From Marinomonas spartinae (GTDB taxonomy: Bacteria > Pseudomonadota > Gammaproteobacteria > Pseudomonadales > Marinomonadaceae), in contig NZ_FLOB01000003.1 of assembly GCF_900089775.1 (NCBI RefSeq), positions 372,001 through 436,000 on the forward strand: a stretch of DNA of 64,000 nt, given 5' to 3'. The notes beneath the pieces were generated by a model. The model made no database searches. It saw only the letters and a program-made list of their open reading frames with translations, and had not been told where the DNA came from. The position numbers and the translations under genes were made by a program. Numbering within the stretch: the first letter of the stretch is position 1; the number at the start of each line of letters is the position of its first letter. Below, piece by piece: positions 35,071 to 43,844 of the stretch.

Positions 35071-36708
35071 CTAGTCGCCGATGTGCCAGCCATTCGTTAT
35101 CGGATAACGACGATCTCGTCCGAAACCTCGCGCCGTGATACGCACCCCTGTTGGCGCTTGACGGCGCTTGTATTCGTTCACATCGACAAGACGCAAAACG
35201 CGATAGACGGTGTCGCGATCAAACTGCTTCGTCGCCAAAATAGCCTCGGCACTCAAATCTTTTTCAATGTACATGTGCAGAATTTCATCAAGCACATCAT
35301 AGCTTGGCAAAGAATCTTCATCGACTTGATCGGGTGCTAACTCTGCCGAGGGTGGACGACTAATCACACGCTCAGGGATCACGTAGCCCAATGAATTACG
35401 GTAACGGCATAGTTTAAAAACGAGCGTTTTAAAGACATCCTTCAAAACTGAATAACCACCAACCATGTCCCCATAAAGCGTTGCATAACCAACCGCCATT
35501 TCACTTTTGTTGCCAGTTGTCAGCACCATCAAGCCTTTTTTGTTGGAAATAGCCATTAAAACCACGCCACGAGTACGTGCTTGCAAGTTTTCTTCTGTCG
35601 TATCTTTAGAAAAACCAGCAAACTCAGGTGCTAGAGCATCGCTAAATGCGGACACCATAGGCTCAATAGGCAACACACTGTACTTCACACCCAATAAATT
35701 TGCCTCTTCTTCAGCATCCTCTAAACTCATAGAAGAAGTGTAAGTATAGGGCATCATCACTGCCTGAACACGGTCTGCGCCAATGGCATCCACCGCCACC
35801 GCCAAGGACAAGGCGGAGTCAATTCCCCCACTCAAGCCAAGCACAATGCCTTTAAAGCGATTTTTATTAATATAATCACGCAGCCCTAGAACCATCGCTT
35901 GATAAACACTGGCTTCAACATCCAGTGCTGGCGAAATGTCTCCAGCCACCGGCATAACTTTATTCGGTTGGCTTTCATCAACGATCACATCAACACAGTA
36001 TAAGCCTGCTTCAAACCAAGGGGCTTGCGATACTTTCTCACCGCGCGCATTCACCACAAAAGAGCCGCCTTCATAGACTAATTCGTCTTGGGCTCCCATA
36101 TAGTTAACATAGACAATGGGCAAGCTCACTTCCGTCGCTCGCTGATGAAGCAAGGCTTCACGCTGGCCCATTTTTTCAATATGAAACGGCGATGCATTTA
36201 AGTTTAGAATGAGTTCAGCACCCGCCTCTTTAGCTTGTGCAATGGGACCTGGGTGCCAGATGTCTTCGCAAATGGTTAAGCCAAATTTAACCCCTTTAAT
36301 GTCCACAATGCAGGCATCTCGACCTTCACTAAAATAGCGTTTTTCATCAAATACTAAAAAGTTTGGCAGTTCTTGCTTAGCATATTCCCCCAGCAACGTT
36401 CCTTCATAGATAACACCTGTACAGTTAAACAAGTCACCATCAATGCGACGGGGGTAACCAACAACAACATAAATCCCCTGAACCTCATCAAGAATCTTTA
36501 ATAAAGCAGATTCGACACGGCCATCCAAACTTGGGCGCAACAGTAAATCTTCAGGAGGATAACCAGTGAGCGTTAATTCTGGAAAAACGATCACATCAGC
36601 TTGTTCTATATCACGGGCTTGGTTGGCCGCATCAATAACAGCTTGAGTGTTTTTTGTGATGTCACCAACTAGCATATCTAGCTGTGCCATTGCGATTCGT
36701 AATGTCAT
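35071..36708 (-). CDS. nadE: Glutamine-dependent NAD+ synthetase
   Basis: A 545-residue two-domain enzyme. The N-terminal nitrilase-type glutaminase (about 1-255) has FPELTLTGYPPEDLLL (Glu), the lysine in FLVFDEKRYF, and the cysteine in LTICEDIWHPG. The C-terminal ATP-pyrophosphatase (about 270-545) has LSGGIDSAL (P-loop), TTGNKSEMAVGY and PPSAEL. It turns nicotinic acid adenine dinucleotide into NAD+ with glutamine as nitrogen donor. Length fits this class. It is divergent from the small PP0621-like gene and converges on the GAF-EAL gene. Confidence 0.95.
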   Translation of the reverse strand: MTLRIAMAQLDMLVGDITKNTQAVIDAANQARDIEQADVIVFPELTLTGYPPEDLLLRPSLDGRVESALLKILDEVQGIYVVVGYPRRIDGDLFNCTGVIYEGTLLGEYAKQELPNFLVFDEKRYFSEGRDACIVDIKGVKFGLTICEDIWHPGPIAQAKEAGAELILNLNASPFHIEKMGQREALLHQRATEVSLPIVYVNYMGAQDELVYEGGSFVVNARGEKVSQAPWFEAGLYCVDVIVDESQPNKVMPVAGDISPALDVEASVYQAMVLGLRDYINKNRFKGIVLGLSGGIDSALSLAVAVDAIGADRVQAVMMPYTYTSSMSLEDAEEEANLLGVKYSVLPIEPMVSAFSDALAPEFAGFSKDTTEENLQARTRGVVLMAISNKKGLMVLTTGNKSEMAVGYATLYGDMVGGYSVLKDVFKTLVFKLCRYRNSLGYVIPERVISRPPSAELAPDQVDEDSLPSYDVLDEILHMYIEKDLSAEAILATKQFDRDTVYRVLRLVDVNEYKRRQAPTGVRITARGFGRDRRYPITNGWHIGD

Positions 36709-36781
36709 ACAGTTGCTATCTCGTAAACTCTGTTAGAATATGCATCTTATTGTCTGGAATTACCCAACCTAGGTAAAGTAT

Positions 36782-37045
36782 ATGATCGTACGTTTGATCG
36801 TTTTTATTGCAGTTTTCCTTATTGGCTGGTGGATATATCGCCAATTCATTGCTTTTAACCGAGCAAAAGCCACCTCAAAAGTGAATCAGCCTAAGAAAAG
36901 CCATACTACAAACGATGAAGAACCCATGGTTCGTTGCGAGCAATGTCGAACCTATGTGCCTCGCTCACATGCCGTTCACGACCAAGATGCTCATGCTTTT
37001 TGCACAAAAGAACACTTACAACTGTTCCATAAACAAAAAAATTAA
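36782..37045 (+). CDS. PP0621-family small membrane protein
   Basis: An 87-residue protein with one N-terminal membrane helix (RLIVFIAVFLIGWWIY) and a C-terminal cytosolic part with a zinc-ribbon-like pair, VRCEQCRTYVPRSHAV, then FCTKEHLQLF. This matches the small PP0621-type family found beside pil and nad genes in gammaproteobacteria. Cys-x-x-Cys with His and a third Cys could bind zinc. Function is unknown. It ends just before the convergent pseudopilin operon. Confidence 0.7.
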   Translation: MIVRLIVFIAVFLIGWWIYRQFIAFNRAKATSKVNQPKKSHTTNDEEPMVRCEQCRTYVPRSHAVHDQDAHAFCTKEHLQLFHKQKN

Positions 37046-37061
37046 TAAACACTCAGACAAA

Positions 37062-37538
37062 TCATTTTGTCACGGTGACAAAACCATGACTAACGATGTG
37101 ATGGTTGTGCCACCACCAACAATGATATCGAAGGTGAATCAAATACGTCGTTTGATGTATGGTGTTAATTTTATGAGCACATAATCGATAAAAATGTGTG
37201 TTCGCACCTAATGCTATCTGATCAAATTGATAGTGGAGCCGTGCCCTTTTATAACGCCACAAGCTGTAATGAGAAACAGAGTCGTTATTTGCCAACGCAC
37301 AAAATCCTGGACAGGAGCTTTTTTGCGCCGATGACAAGGCGATATGCTGTACTACTTGTTCAGAGAAAGCTTGCCAAAGTCGCTGATTCTGATCGATTTC
37401 TTGCCGCTTTCCACGCCACGCTAAGTGGGTTTGCAAGCGTTTCTGATAGGCAAAGGATACTCCTGCCACCACAACCAAAAACACAATAATAGGCAATGAA
37501 ACCCAACCTCCTTGATGACAGATGAACCGACTTTGCAC
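37062..37538 (-). CDS. Pseudopilin-like protein (YgdB / DUF2509 type)
   Basis: A 158-residue protein with a short basic leader ending HQGG, then one hydrophobic stretch (WVSLPIIVFLVVVAGVSFA), a prepilin-like start but without the usual Glu at +5. The rest is a Cys- and His-rich domain not recognised. It is the last gene of a four-gene minor-pilin operon; the E. coli ppdA-ppdB-ygdB-ppdC set has a comparable member (YgdB). The start is GTG with AGGAGG 4 bases upstream. Absence of Glu5 is normal for the GspK-like tip subunit, which it may represent. Confidence 0.55.
   Translation of the reverse strand: MQSRFICHQGGWVSLPIIVFLVVVAGVSFAYQKRLQTHLAWRGKRQEIDQNQRLWQAFSEQVVQHIALSSAQKSSCPGFCALANNDSVSHYSLWRYKRARLHYQFDQIALGANTHFYRLCAHKINTIHQTTYLIHLRYHCWWWHNHHIVSHGFVTVTK
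37065..37083. repeat. Perfect 19-base palindrome at the end of the pseudopilin gene
   Basis: TTTTGTCAC, one base, GTGACAAAA, covering the last codons and stop of the pseudopilin frame. It is symmetric enough to be an operator or part of a terminator between the two convergent genes. Confidence 0.4.
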
Positions 37539-37572
37539 ACTACCTCCTTTGCTTTTCTACCTTATCCAACCT

Positions 37573-38493
37573 CTAGCCAGTAAACACCACAATGGTATTG
37601 GCAACGCCTTCGCAGGGAGCGTTATAGTGCCATTGTTCTCCGCGCATCGAGTGGTAAGTTCGTTGAATTTGTGCTGTCTTTGCCACCTCACAATCATTTA
37701 ACTGATAAAGATATTCCACCCACAATCCTAATACCTTGTTCATATCATAGGTACCATAGTCTTTATCAATCGCATCCACGTTACCGTCCTGATTGTCATC
37801 CAGTAAAGGAAACACAGCAAGTCTCTTTAGACCCAACCAAAGTGCCAGCGAGCGCCCACTAAAAACCGGCGTACGCCAAAATGCGGGCTGATGATTTTTC
37901 CCCGGCCCCACGTACCAATAAAAAGGGGCTCGACTTTCCAATACTCCCGTCTGGCCTACTAAAGAAACAGCCTTATTTGAGTCTGTGGGCATCACAGTTA
38001 ATGAAGACAGTTGAAAGGTTGTACTCTGTGCAGATACCCGAGTGACGCGAGCATTAACATTTCCCAAACATGTCGATACATTCGCCCTTTCACCTGTCGA
38101 AAAACCACATTCATTGGTTAACGTTAAAGGACTATGCAATGATCGAATCGAAAGTCGACAAGCACCACTGTCCGTCGCTTGTAGCCAATCGGAATGATCA
38201 TCCACATCTCGCCTCTGCAAACGTTTAGGCACCTCCCCACCCTTACCAATCCGTAATTGACTATGCTCATTCGGAGAACAGCCCGCAGGACGAAGGCGTG
38301 ACCATTGCGCGGTAAACTGAGACGCTAATGCAGAGGAAAAAGTGTCTTGCTCTGCATACGTACTCGCTAGTGCATCACGCGCTTGAAGTTGCCAGATAGC
38401 TCGGCCGATCAAAGGGACAATAATAGTCATCAAAGCACAGGCTACCATCACCTCAAGCAACAAACCGCCACGCAACCTATATCGCTTATTCAT
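37573..38493 (-). CDS. Minor pseudopilin, PilW/PpdB-like
   Basis: A 306-residue protein with a type IV prepilin leader: MNKRYRLRGG, cleaved before LLLEVMVACALM, with Glu at +5. A large C-terminal globular domain follows. I chose ATG at 38493, not the longer frame to 38631, because the leader then has the expected 10 residues, AAGGAAG lies upstream, and the start overlaps the stop of the previous gene by 8 bases, as in coupled pilin operons. The protein should sit at the tip of a type IV pilus or related filament and be processed by PilD. Confidence 0.7.
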   Translation of the reverse strand: MNKRYRLRGGLLLEVMVACALMTIIVPLIGRAIWQLQARDALASTYAEQDTFSSALASQFTAQWSRLRPAGCSPNEHSQLRIGKGGEVPKRLQRRDVDDHSDWLQATDSGACRLSIRSLHSPLTLTNECGFSTGERANVSTCLGNVNARVTRVSAQSTTFQLSSLTVMPTDSNKAVSLVGQTGVLESRAPFYWYVGPGKNHQPAFWRTPVFSGRSLALWLGLKRLAVFPLLDDNQDGNVDAIDKDYGTYDMNKVLGLWVEYLYQLNDCEVAKTAQIQRTYHSMRGEQWHYNAPCEGVANTIVVFTG

Positions 38494-38941
38494 ACCGCCG
38501 TTCTTCCTTACCACCCGCGAAAGTATCCAACGAAGCACTTTGTGCGGCATCAAACCACTGCTGCAGCCCCTCGCCAGAACAATGCTGGCAAAGTGGGTAA
38601 GTCTGTCTATATGAAGAAGAGAAGCCAACATGTTCTCGCCAAGTGTCCTGACCAGTCAGGCTTACCATTGCATCGGCTCTGGAACGATTTTCACGTTTTA
38701 TCTGGTTAGCTTCAGAATGCTCAATGGTTTGCCATTGCACAATGGCTTGACGCTGAGCTAACGTCAGTACCAACCCTAATAAAGCGAGACTTATCAGTAT
38801 TTCGAAGATTATCCAACCCGCTTGCCGACTTCGAGCATATCGGCGTTGATATAGCGTAAATCGGCTTTGAGGGCCCTTTTTAGAGCAGGAAAATTTAGAA
38901 GAGGTCGCTCGAACCCTGTCCATGGCGAATATTACACACAT
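38486..38941 (-). CDS. Minor pseudopilin, PilV/PpdC-like
   Basis: A 151-residue protein with a prepilin cleavage site AG|WIIFEILISLALLGLVL (about residues 41-58; Glu at +5). The leader is long, about 41 residues, rich in Lys and Arg. AGGTGAG lies 2 bases before the ATG, and the frame overlaps the GspH-like gene by 10 bases. An internal ATG at 38923 would give a 36-residue leader without overlap. The C-terminal part has a Cys-rich patch, YPLCQHCSGEG. It is the second gene of the minor-pilin operon. Confidence 0.65.
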   Translation of the reverse strand: MCVIFAMDRVRATSSKFSCSKKGPQSRFTLYQRRYARSRQAGWIIFEILISLALLGLVLTLAQRQAIVQWQTIEHSEANQIKRENRSRADAMVSLTGQDTWREHVGFSSSYRQTYPLCQHCSGEGLQQWFDAAQSASLDTFAGGKEERRYE

Positions 38942-39438
38942 GACTCACCTGTTCGACGAACTTTAGAACGATAAAAACGCCCACTTTGATTCAGAACAAT
39001 GTTAGCGGTCCAACGACCCAAACAAAATACAAAAGTACCATTCTGGTAGCTAGACAGACCATTAGGAAGAAACTCAATACGAGACTTATTCGAGGGGAAC
39101 CCTTGCCAATGAACGCTTACATCATGATCGAATTGTACCCGCCGATATTCTTTGGCATAACCTTCTCGCTGTCGAACTTCAAACCCTGAGGACCATATCC
39201 CACTACAATCCTCACCTCCACACACAAAACTCATTGCCCCAGATTTAATCGCCATCTGGCGGGCTTCAAGCAATGCTTCAGACAAACTATCCATGTCATC
39301 CTGTAACATCTGTCTGTCTTGATGCTCTTTTTGATAGACAAAAAAGTGAGTGGCACCAAAAAAAGACAAAATGGATAGAATGGCGAGCACACACAATACT
39401 TCAATGAAAGCAAAACCATGCTGATGGGGTTGATACAT
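38932..39438 (-). CDS. Minor pseudopilin, GspH/FimT-like
   Basis: A 168-residue protein with a short prepilin leader, MYQPHQHG|FAFIEVLCVLAIL (Glu at +5), and a GspH-type globular domain (LEARQMAIKSGA, FLPNGLSSYQNGTFVFCL and a C-terminal Cys). It is the first gene of the operon that ends with the YgdB-like gene. Members of this group prime assembly of type IV pili or type II secretion pseudopili. No major pilin or assembly ATPase is in the window. Confidence 0.75.
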   Translation of the reverse strand: MYQPHQHGFAFIEVLCVLAILSILSFFGATHFFVYQKEHQDRQMLQDDMDSLSEALLEARQMAIKSGAMSFVCGGEDCSGIWSSGFEVRQREGYAKEYRRVQFDHDVSVHWQGFPSNKSRIEFLPNGLSSYQNGTFVFCLGRWTANIVLNQSGRFYRSKVRRTGESCV

Positions 39439-39500
39439 GCGGAAACCTCCTTGTCTCCAACTCAGTAATATTCTTGTTTACAAATCGCCCTCACAACATG

Positions 39501-40367
39501 CTAGGAGGGGAAAAACCATTTATCAATAAGTTTGGCAATTTGTCGTGGTTTTTGGAAAGGCAACGAATGGTCACAGCCACTGAACACCTTATGACGCCAG
39601 CCCTCGTAGCGCTCACTCAACAATTGATAATGGTCTTTGAGAGAGTCGCTGCTTAACTCCCCAGAGAGCAAATACACCTCTTTCGCAGCTTCGATCATGG
39701 CCTGCCTATACTCAGGGGCTGCCGCAATGACTTCCACATGATTTGTTACCGCATCCAAAGCAAAAGCAAAACCCAATGGACGATGAGCCAGACGAGATTG
39801 TGTTGTCGACTCAGCGGCTGGATTCTTGCGACGATTGGGCGAGACCGTGTTCATAAAATTAGCCACTCCCAGCTCAACATCACCCGTTTCACGAATCGTT
39901 TGAGAGGCTTGGCGATACTTTTTACGCACCTCAATCAGTGATTGAAGGTCCTCCCTATCAAGAGAAGCAGGTTCAAGTAACACCATTTTTACTGATGATA
40001 ACCCAGCCATTACTCGGTGATGATTAAGGTTAAGCGCAATCAGACCGCCTAAAGAATACCCCACCATGTCAAACTCACGCCAATCCAAGGACAGTAAAAG
40101 TGCCTCAACTTCGCTTGTCAGCTCAGTAATAGTCACGGGGGCTTCTTTACCACCATGGTGGTAAGACGCTCCCATACCTTTTAAGTCAGGTATAAGAATA
40201 CGCCGCCATTTCTTTAAAAATGGCAACATAGGTGAATACGTAATATCTCCGTCGACTCCAGCGCCATGCAACATTAAACAGGCTCGATCTGTATCCGCCT
40301 CGGGATTTTCATAGAGACGATAGGCAATACGACCATTCTTTAAAGAAAGAAAAAATACATCAGACAC
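39501..40367 (-). CDS. Alpha/beta-hydrolase
   Basis: A 288-residue protein with the alpha/beta-hydrolase fold: LMLHGAGVDGDITYSPM (oxyanion region, about 32-48), the nucleophile elbow GYSLGG (Ser at about 103) and a C-terminal catalytic His in GCDHSLPFQKP. The acid is probably an Asp in between. Substrate is unknown; esterases, lipases and haloperoxidase-like members all share these features. It is divergent from pabB and lies past the minor-pilin operon. No signal peptide. Confidence 0.8.
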   Translation of the reverse strand: MSDVFFLSLKNGRIAYRLYENPEADTDRACLMLHGAGVDGDITYSPMLPFLKKWRRILIPDLKGMGASYHHGGKEAPVTITELTSEVEALLLSLDWREFDMVGYSLGGLIALNLNHHRVMAGLSSVKMVLLEPASLDREDLQSLIEVRKKYRQASQTIRETGDVELGVANFMNTVSPNRRKNPAAESTTQSRLAHRPLGFAFALDAVTNHVEVIAAAPEYRQAMIEAAKEVYLLSGELSSDSLKDHYQLLSERYEGWRHKVFSGCDHSLPFQKPRQIAKLIDKWFFPS

Positions 40368-40435
40368 TTGTAATAACCCTGTATGAGCCCCTATTAAAGA
40401 CTACAATATTTTTTTACACGAGCGGTTGCCTTATT

Positions 40436-41857
40436 ATGCCAGAAATAACACTGATAGACCTACCATATCAGAGTTCATTATTGCCCTTCTTCCAAGCAAT
40501 AAGACACTTACCCTACCCTGCCATACTGGACAGCAACCATGAACATTTTCCAGATACCCAATTCGACATACTCGTCGCCAATCCACTTGCTCGCATTCAC
40601 CCCAAGTCCCATAACACATTAATCGATTGGCGTGATCAGGTATTATACAGACTCAGTGACACAGATAACCCGATGGCGCTTCTCAACGAGCTATATACCC
40701 ACATTGTACAGGAAGATTGGACGAAAAATGCCCCCACAGACCTCCCATTTATTGGCGGATTACTAGGGTATTATGGCTATGAAAGTGGTCACTATGTTGA
40801 GCAACTGCCCGACTCAGTTAATCACGACATACAACTTGATACACTCAGCCTCGGTCTGTATGGCTGGACTGTTGTGACAAACCACCCTCGTCGTAGCACT
40901 CAGTTAATCATCACCCCTTGGTGTTCTCTTGAAGAATCAAACTCAATCCTTTCTCTATTAGAAAAAACACAACATCAAGAAAAAGATAACCACCAAAAAG
41001 AGGCCTCAGAGTTTAGGTTGCATAGTCGATTCACATCGAATATGAGCGCCTCTTCTTACGCGAAAAAATTTAATCAGGTAAAAGCCTATATTCAAGCGGG
41101 GGATTGCTACCAAGTCAATTTAGCACAGCGTTTTTCGAGTACCTACCATGGAGACCCATTCACCGCTTACCAACAGTTAAGAGCGGTGTGCCCCACCCCT
41201 TTTTCAGCCTATTTAGCTCTATCACCAGACCAAGCGATATTAAGCCATTCACCAGAGCGCTTCCTACTCTGCGATAAAGGCCGAATTGAGTCCAAGCCGA
41301 TAAAAGGCACAATTGCCCGAGGCGAAACACCTCAAGCAGATAAAAAAAATGCCGATACCTTACTAAAATCAAAGAAAGATCGTGCAGAAAACCTTATGAT
41401 TGTTGACCTATTGAGGAATGACCTTGGCCGCACCTGTCTAACTGGCAGCATTAAAGTGCCATCTCTATTTGCTCTTGAAAGTTACGCCAATGTTCATCAT
41501 TTGGTATCGACTGTTGAAGGCTGCATAGACTCGCGAGACCAAGCTATTCATGTTTTTCATGAAAGCTTTCCTGGCGGTTCTATCACCGGCGCCCCAAAAA
41601 TAAGAGCCATGCAAATTATTGATGAGCTTGAACCAGATGAACGCTCCGCCTACTGCGGTTCCATCGTGTATTTCAGCGCCAATGGCCAAATGGACTCAAG
41701 CATTACCATCCGAACTCTCGTGGCCGATCAGGGAAATATACACTGTTGGGCTGGTGGTGGACTTGTCGCGGATTCAATCTGCGAAGCGGAATACCAAGAA
41801 ACCTTTACCAAGGTAGGTAAGTTGACCCATACTCTTGAACATGTTTTTTTGAAGTAG
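40436..41857 (+). CDS. pabB: Aminodeoxychorismate synthase component I
   Basis: A 473-residue chorismate-binding enzyme. It contains AGDCYQVNLAQRF (motif of PabB/TrpE), ERFLLCDKGRIESKPIKGT, PGGSITGAPKIRAMQIIDELE and CWAGGGLVADSICEAEYQET. With PabA it makes 4-amino-4-deoxychorismate for folate. KPIKGT rather than the TrpE-type PxxGT supports PabB: the lysine there is the usual PabB nucleophile. The CoA pyrophosphatase gene starts 8 bases after the stop, so they are likely co-transcribed. Confidence 0.9.
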   Translation: MPEITLIDLPYQSSLLPFFQAIRHLPYPAILDSNHEHFPDTQFDILVANPLARIHPKSHNTLIDWRDQVLYRLSDTDNPMALLNELYTHIVQEDWTKNAPTDLPFIGGLLGYYGYESGHYVEQLPDSVNHDIQLDTLSLGLYGWTVVTNHPRRSTQLIITPWCSLEESNSILSLLEKTQHQEKDNHQKEASEFRLHSRFTSNMSASSYAKKFNQVKAYIQAGDCYQVNLAQRFSSTYHGDPFTAYQQLRAVCPTPFSAYLALSPDQAILSHSPERFLLCDKGRIESKPIKGTIARGETPQADKKNADTLLKSKKDRAENLMIVDLLRNDLGRTCLTGSIKVPSLFALESYANVHHLVSTVEGCIDSRDQAIHVFHESFPGGSITGAPKIRAMQIIDELEPDERSAYCGSIVYFSANGQMDSSITIRTLVADQGNIHCWAGGGLVADSICEAEYQETFTKVGKLTHTLEHVFLK

Positions 41858-41865
41858 GCCGTATT

Positions 41866-42531
41866 ATGCCCAATATATCGCAGTTTTTAGACGCCTTACC
41901 CCTTCAACCCTCTATGGATGAGATACGTACAGCATTAGACCACACCCAAGATGTTCATCCTATTTACAATCCAGACAAAGACTTATCACCAAGCGCATAC
42001 AAATTAAAATACCGTTCAGCCGCCGTCCTGATCCCTATTTGGCAAAATCCAGACGATGAACAATTGTATGTGCTACTTACCAAACGCGCCCTTCATATGC
42101 GCAATCATCCAGGACAAATAGCTTTCCCCGGTGGCAAGCATGACCCGACAGATGCCAGCATTCAATACACAGCATTGCGTGAAACCTTTGAAGAAATCGG
42201 CCTTGCCCCAGATTGTTTTGATCTGATTGGCGAGCTGGGTGAGTACTGTACTATTTCGGGGTTTTGCATCAAGCCCATTATCGCCGAAATGACTCGACTC
42301 AGTAAAATGAGCTTATGCGAAGACGAAGTCAAATCGGTTCATTGGGTACCACTCAGCCATCTCCTTACGCCCAGCAATTATCGCTTTCGTAAAAAGAAAC
42401 TCGGCAATGTTTCGCGTGGCTACTTTGAAATAGATTACCAAGATATTCGCATATGGGGTGTCACAGCAGGCATTCTGTATGGCCTTTACGAGACCTTAGC
42501 TCAATATAAAAATATCAATATTGCTAACTGA
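41866..42531 (+). CDS. CoA pyrophosphatase (Nudix, NudL type)
   Basis: A 221-residue Nudix hydrolase. The Nudix box spans about 84-106 (GGKHDPTDASIQYTALRETF, then EEIGL), preceded by HPGQIAFPGG; NHPGQIAFPGGK is the CoA-specific motif of the NudL/YeaB group (family NudL signature L-L-x-x-R-x-x-x-L-x-x-x-x-G-Q-I-S-F-P-G-G). It would cleave CoA to 4-phosphopantetheine and ADP. The gene follows pabB by 8 bases. Confidence 0.85.
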   Translation: MPNISQFLDALPLQPSMDEIRTALDHTQDVHPIYNPDKDLSPSAYKLKYRSAAVLIPIWQNPDDEQLYVLLTKRALHMRNHPGQIAFPGGKHDPTDASIQYTALRETFEEIGLAPDCFDLIGELGEYCTISGFCIKPIIAEMTRLSKMSLCEDEVKSVHWVPLSHLLTPSNYRFRKKKLGNVSRGYFEIDYQDIRIWGVTAGILYGLYETLAQYKNINIAN

Positions 42532-42640
42532 TTATCAAAATATACACAAAGAATAAGGTTAGTGTGCTTTCGTATTTTGCATACAACACACAACTTGATA
42601 TGGTAGACCCAACATACATTTGACGACGGTTAACAATCCT

Positions 42641-43375
42641 ATGTCTACTTTTGATTTAGCGTCTTTTATTGCCAACAATGATGAAGACCAAGCACAAAAA
42701 ATCCTCCACAATGCCTTAAAAGCATTCGATAACATTGCCATTTCGTTTAGTGGCGCAGAAGATGTTGTACTCATTGATATGGCAGTAAAAGCCAAGAAAA
42801 ATGTTCAAGTGTTCTCTTTAGACACAGGGCGACTGCACGCAGAAACGTATCGCTTTATTGAACAAGTCCGCAAACATTATCAGATTGACATTGACATTAT
42901 GTCTCCAGATCGAGAGGCGTTAGAACACTTCACCAAAGAGAAAGGGCTATTTAGCTTTTTCGAAGACGGCCACAAAGAATGTTGCGGTATACGCAAAGTC
43001 GAGCCATTAAAACGTAAACTTGCACAAGTTGATGCATGGGTGACGGGCCAACGCAAAGATCAAAGCCCAGGCACTCGCAACGTGCTCGCTTTCGCTGAAC
43101 TAGATAGCGCTTTTAGTAAAGAAGACAAGCCGCTTTATAAGTTCAACCCATTGGCCAATTGGTCATCTGAGGACGTATGGAACTACATCAAAATGTTTGA
43201 TGTACCCTATAACGAGCTTCATGCCAAGGGCTTTACCAGTATTGGCTGCGAGCCATGCACACGACCAATCCTACCAAACCAGCATGAACGCGAAGGCCGT
43301 TGGTGGTGGGAAGAATCTGAGCATAAAGAATGTGGATTGCACATTGGCAACCTGATTCCAACCGCGCAGCAATAA
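42641..43375 (+). CDS. cysH: Assimilatory APS/PAPS reductase (CysH), Fe-S type
   Basis: A 244-residue enzyme. The PP-loop [12 protein letters not shown] (about 34-45) binds the nucleotide. [15 protein letters not shown] and the C-terminal ECGLH supply the catalytic cysteine and, with the two pairs of Cys, the ligands of a [4Fe-4S] cluster. This cluster type is found in APS reductases such as that of Pseudomonas, so APS is the likelier substrate. It makes sulfite from activated sulfate. TTG at 42620 is a possible but poor start; I chose ATG at 42641, where the homology begins. It converges on an HTH-only LysR gene. Confidence 0.9.
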   Translation: MSTFDLASFIANNDEDQAQKILHNALKAFDNIAISFSGAEDVVLIDMAVKAKKNVQVFSLDTGRLHAETYRFIEQVRKHYQIDIDIMSPDREALEHFTKEKGLFSFFEDGHKECCGIRKVEPLKRKLAQVDAWVTGQRKDQSPGTRNVLAFAELDSAFSKEDKPLYKFNPLANWSSEDVWNYIKMFDVPYNELHAKGFTSIGCEPCTRPILPNQHEREGRWWWEESEHKECGLHIGNLIPTAQQ

Positions 43376-43439
43376 CAGACTAAATACCGATGTCGTTTAA
43401 CCAAACCATACGGTAAAACGACATCTACTATAGCCCCTA

Positions 43440-43742
43440 TCAGCCAACAGCCAACTGATCCATTTCTTTTTTCGAACCAGCAATACGCTTATCCCATTGA
43501 CTAATAAAGCGTGCATAGCAGTTTTCCAGCTCATTAATATGCTGAACCAGAACTTTTCCCGCTGCAGTCAACTCTGTCGTTCGCCCATGACGCACCAACA
43601 AAGTTGCCCCAAGTCCTTGCTCGAGCTTCTTAATATGCTGACTTACCGCTGGCTGTGTTAACCCCAAGCGCTGTGCTGTTTGCGTAAAGCTGCCTGTTTC
43701 AACCAGTGTTTTAAATGTTTCTAAATGATGTGTATTAAGCAT
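43440..43742 (-). CDS. LysR-type HTH-only small protein
   Basis: A 100-residue protein with only the LysR winged helix-turn-helix (about 4-65; LETFKTLVETGSFTQTAQRL, LTQPAVSQHIKKLEQGL) and a helical linker (about 66-95). The usual 200-residue effector domain is absent, and there is no room for it: cysH ends 64 bases away, and no such sequence is visible in other frames. It could be a remnant, or a constitutive DNA-binding protein. The AT-rich gap to the dGTPase gene should hold its promoter. Neighbouring cysH makes a CysB-like sulfur role tempting but unproven. Confidence 0.65.
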   Translation of the reverse strand: MLNTHHLETFKTLVETGSFTQTAQRLGLTQPAVSQHIKKLEQGLGATLLVRHGRTTELTAAGKVLVQHINELENCYARFISQWDKRIAGSKKEMDQLAVG

Positions 43743-43844
43743 AACGATTCCTTATAGTAAGGTTATTATACGAAGCCCATCATTCAGAGCATTGACCTAA
43801 GTCGTGTTTTAATGAAAGACTGATCATTCCTTAGATAATAAATT

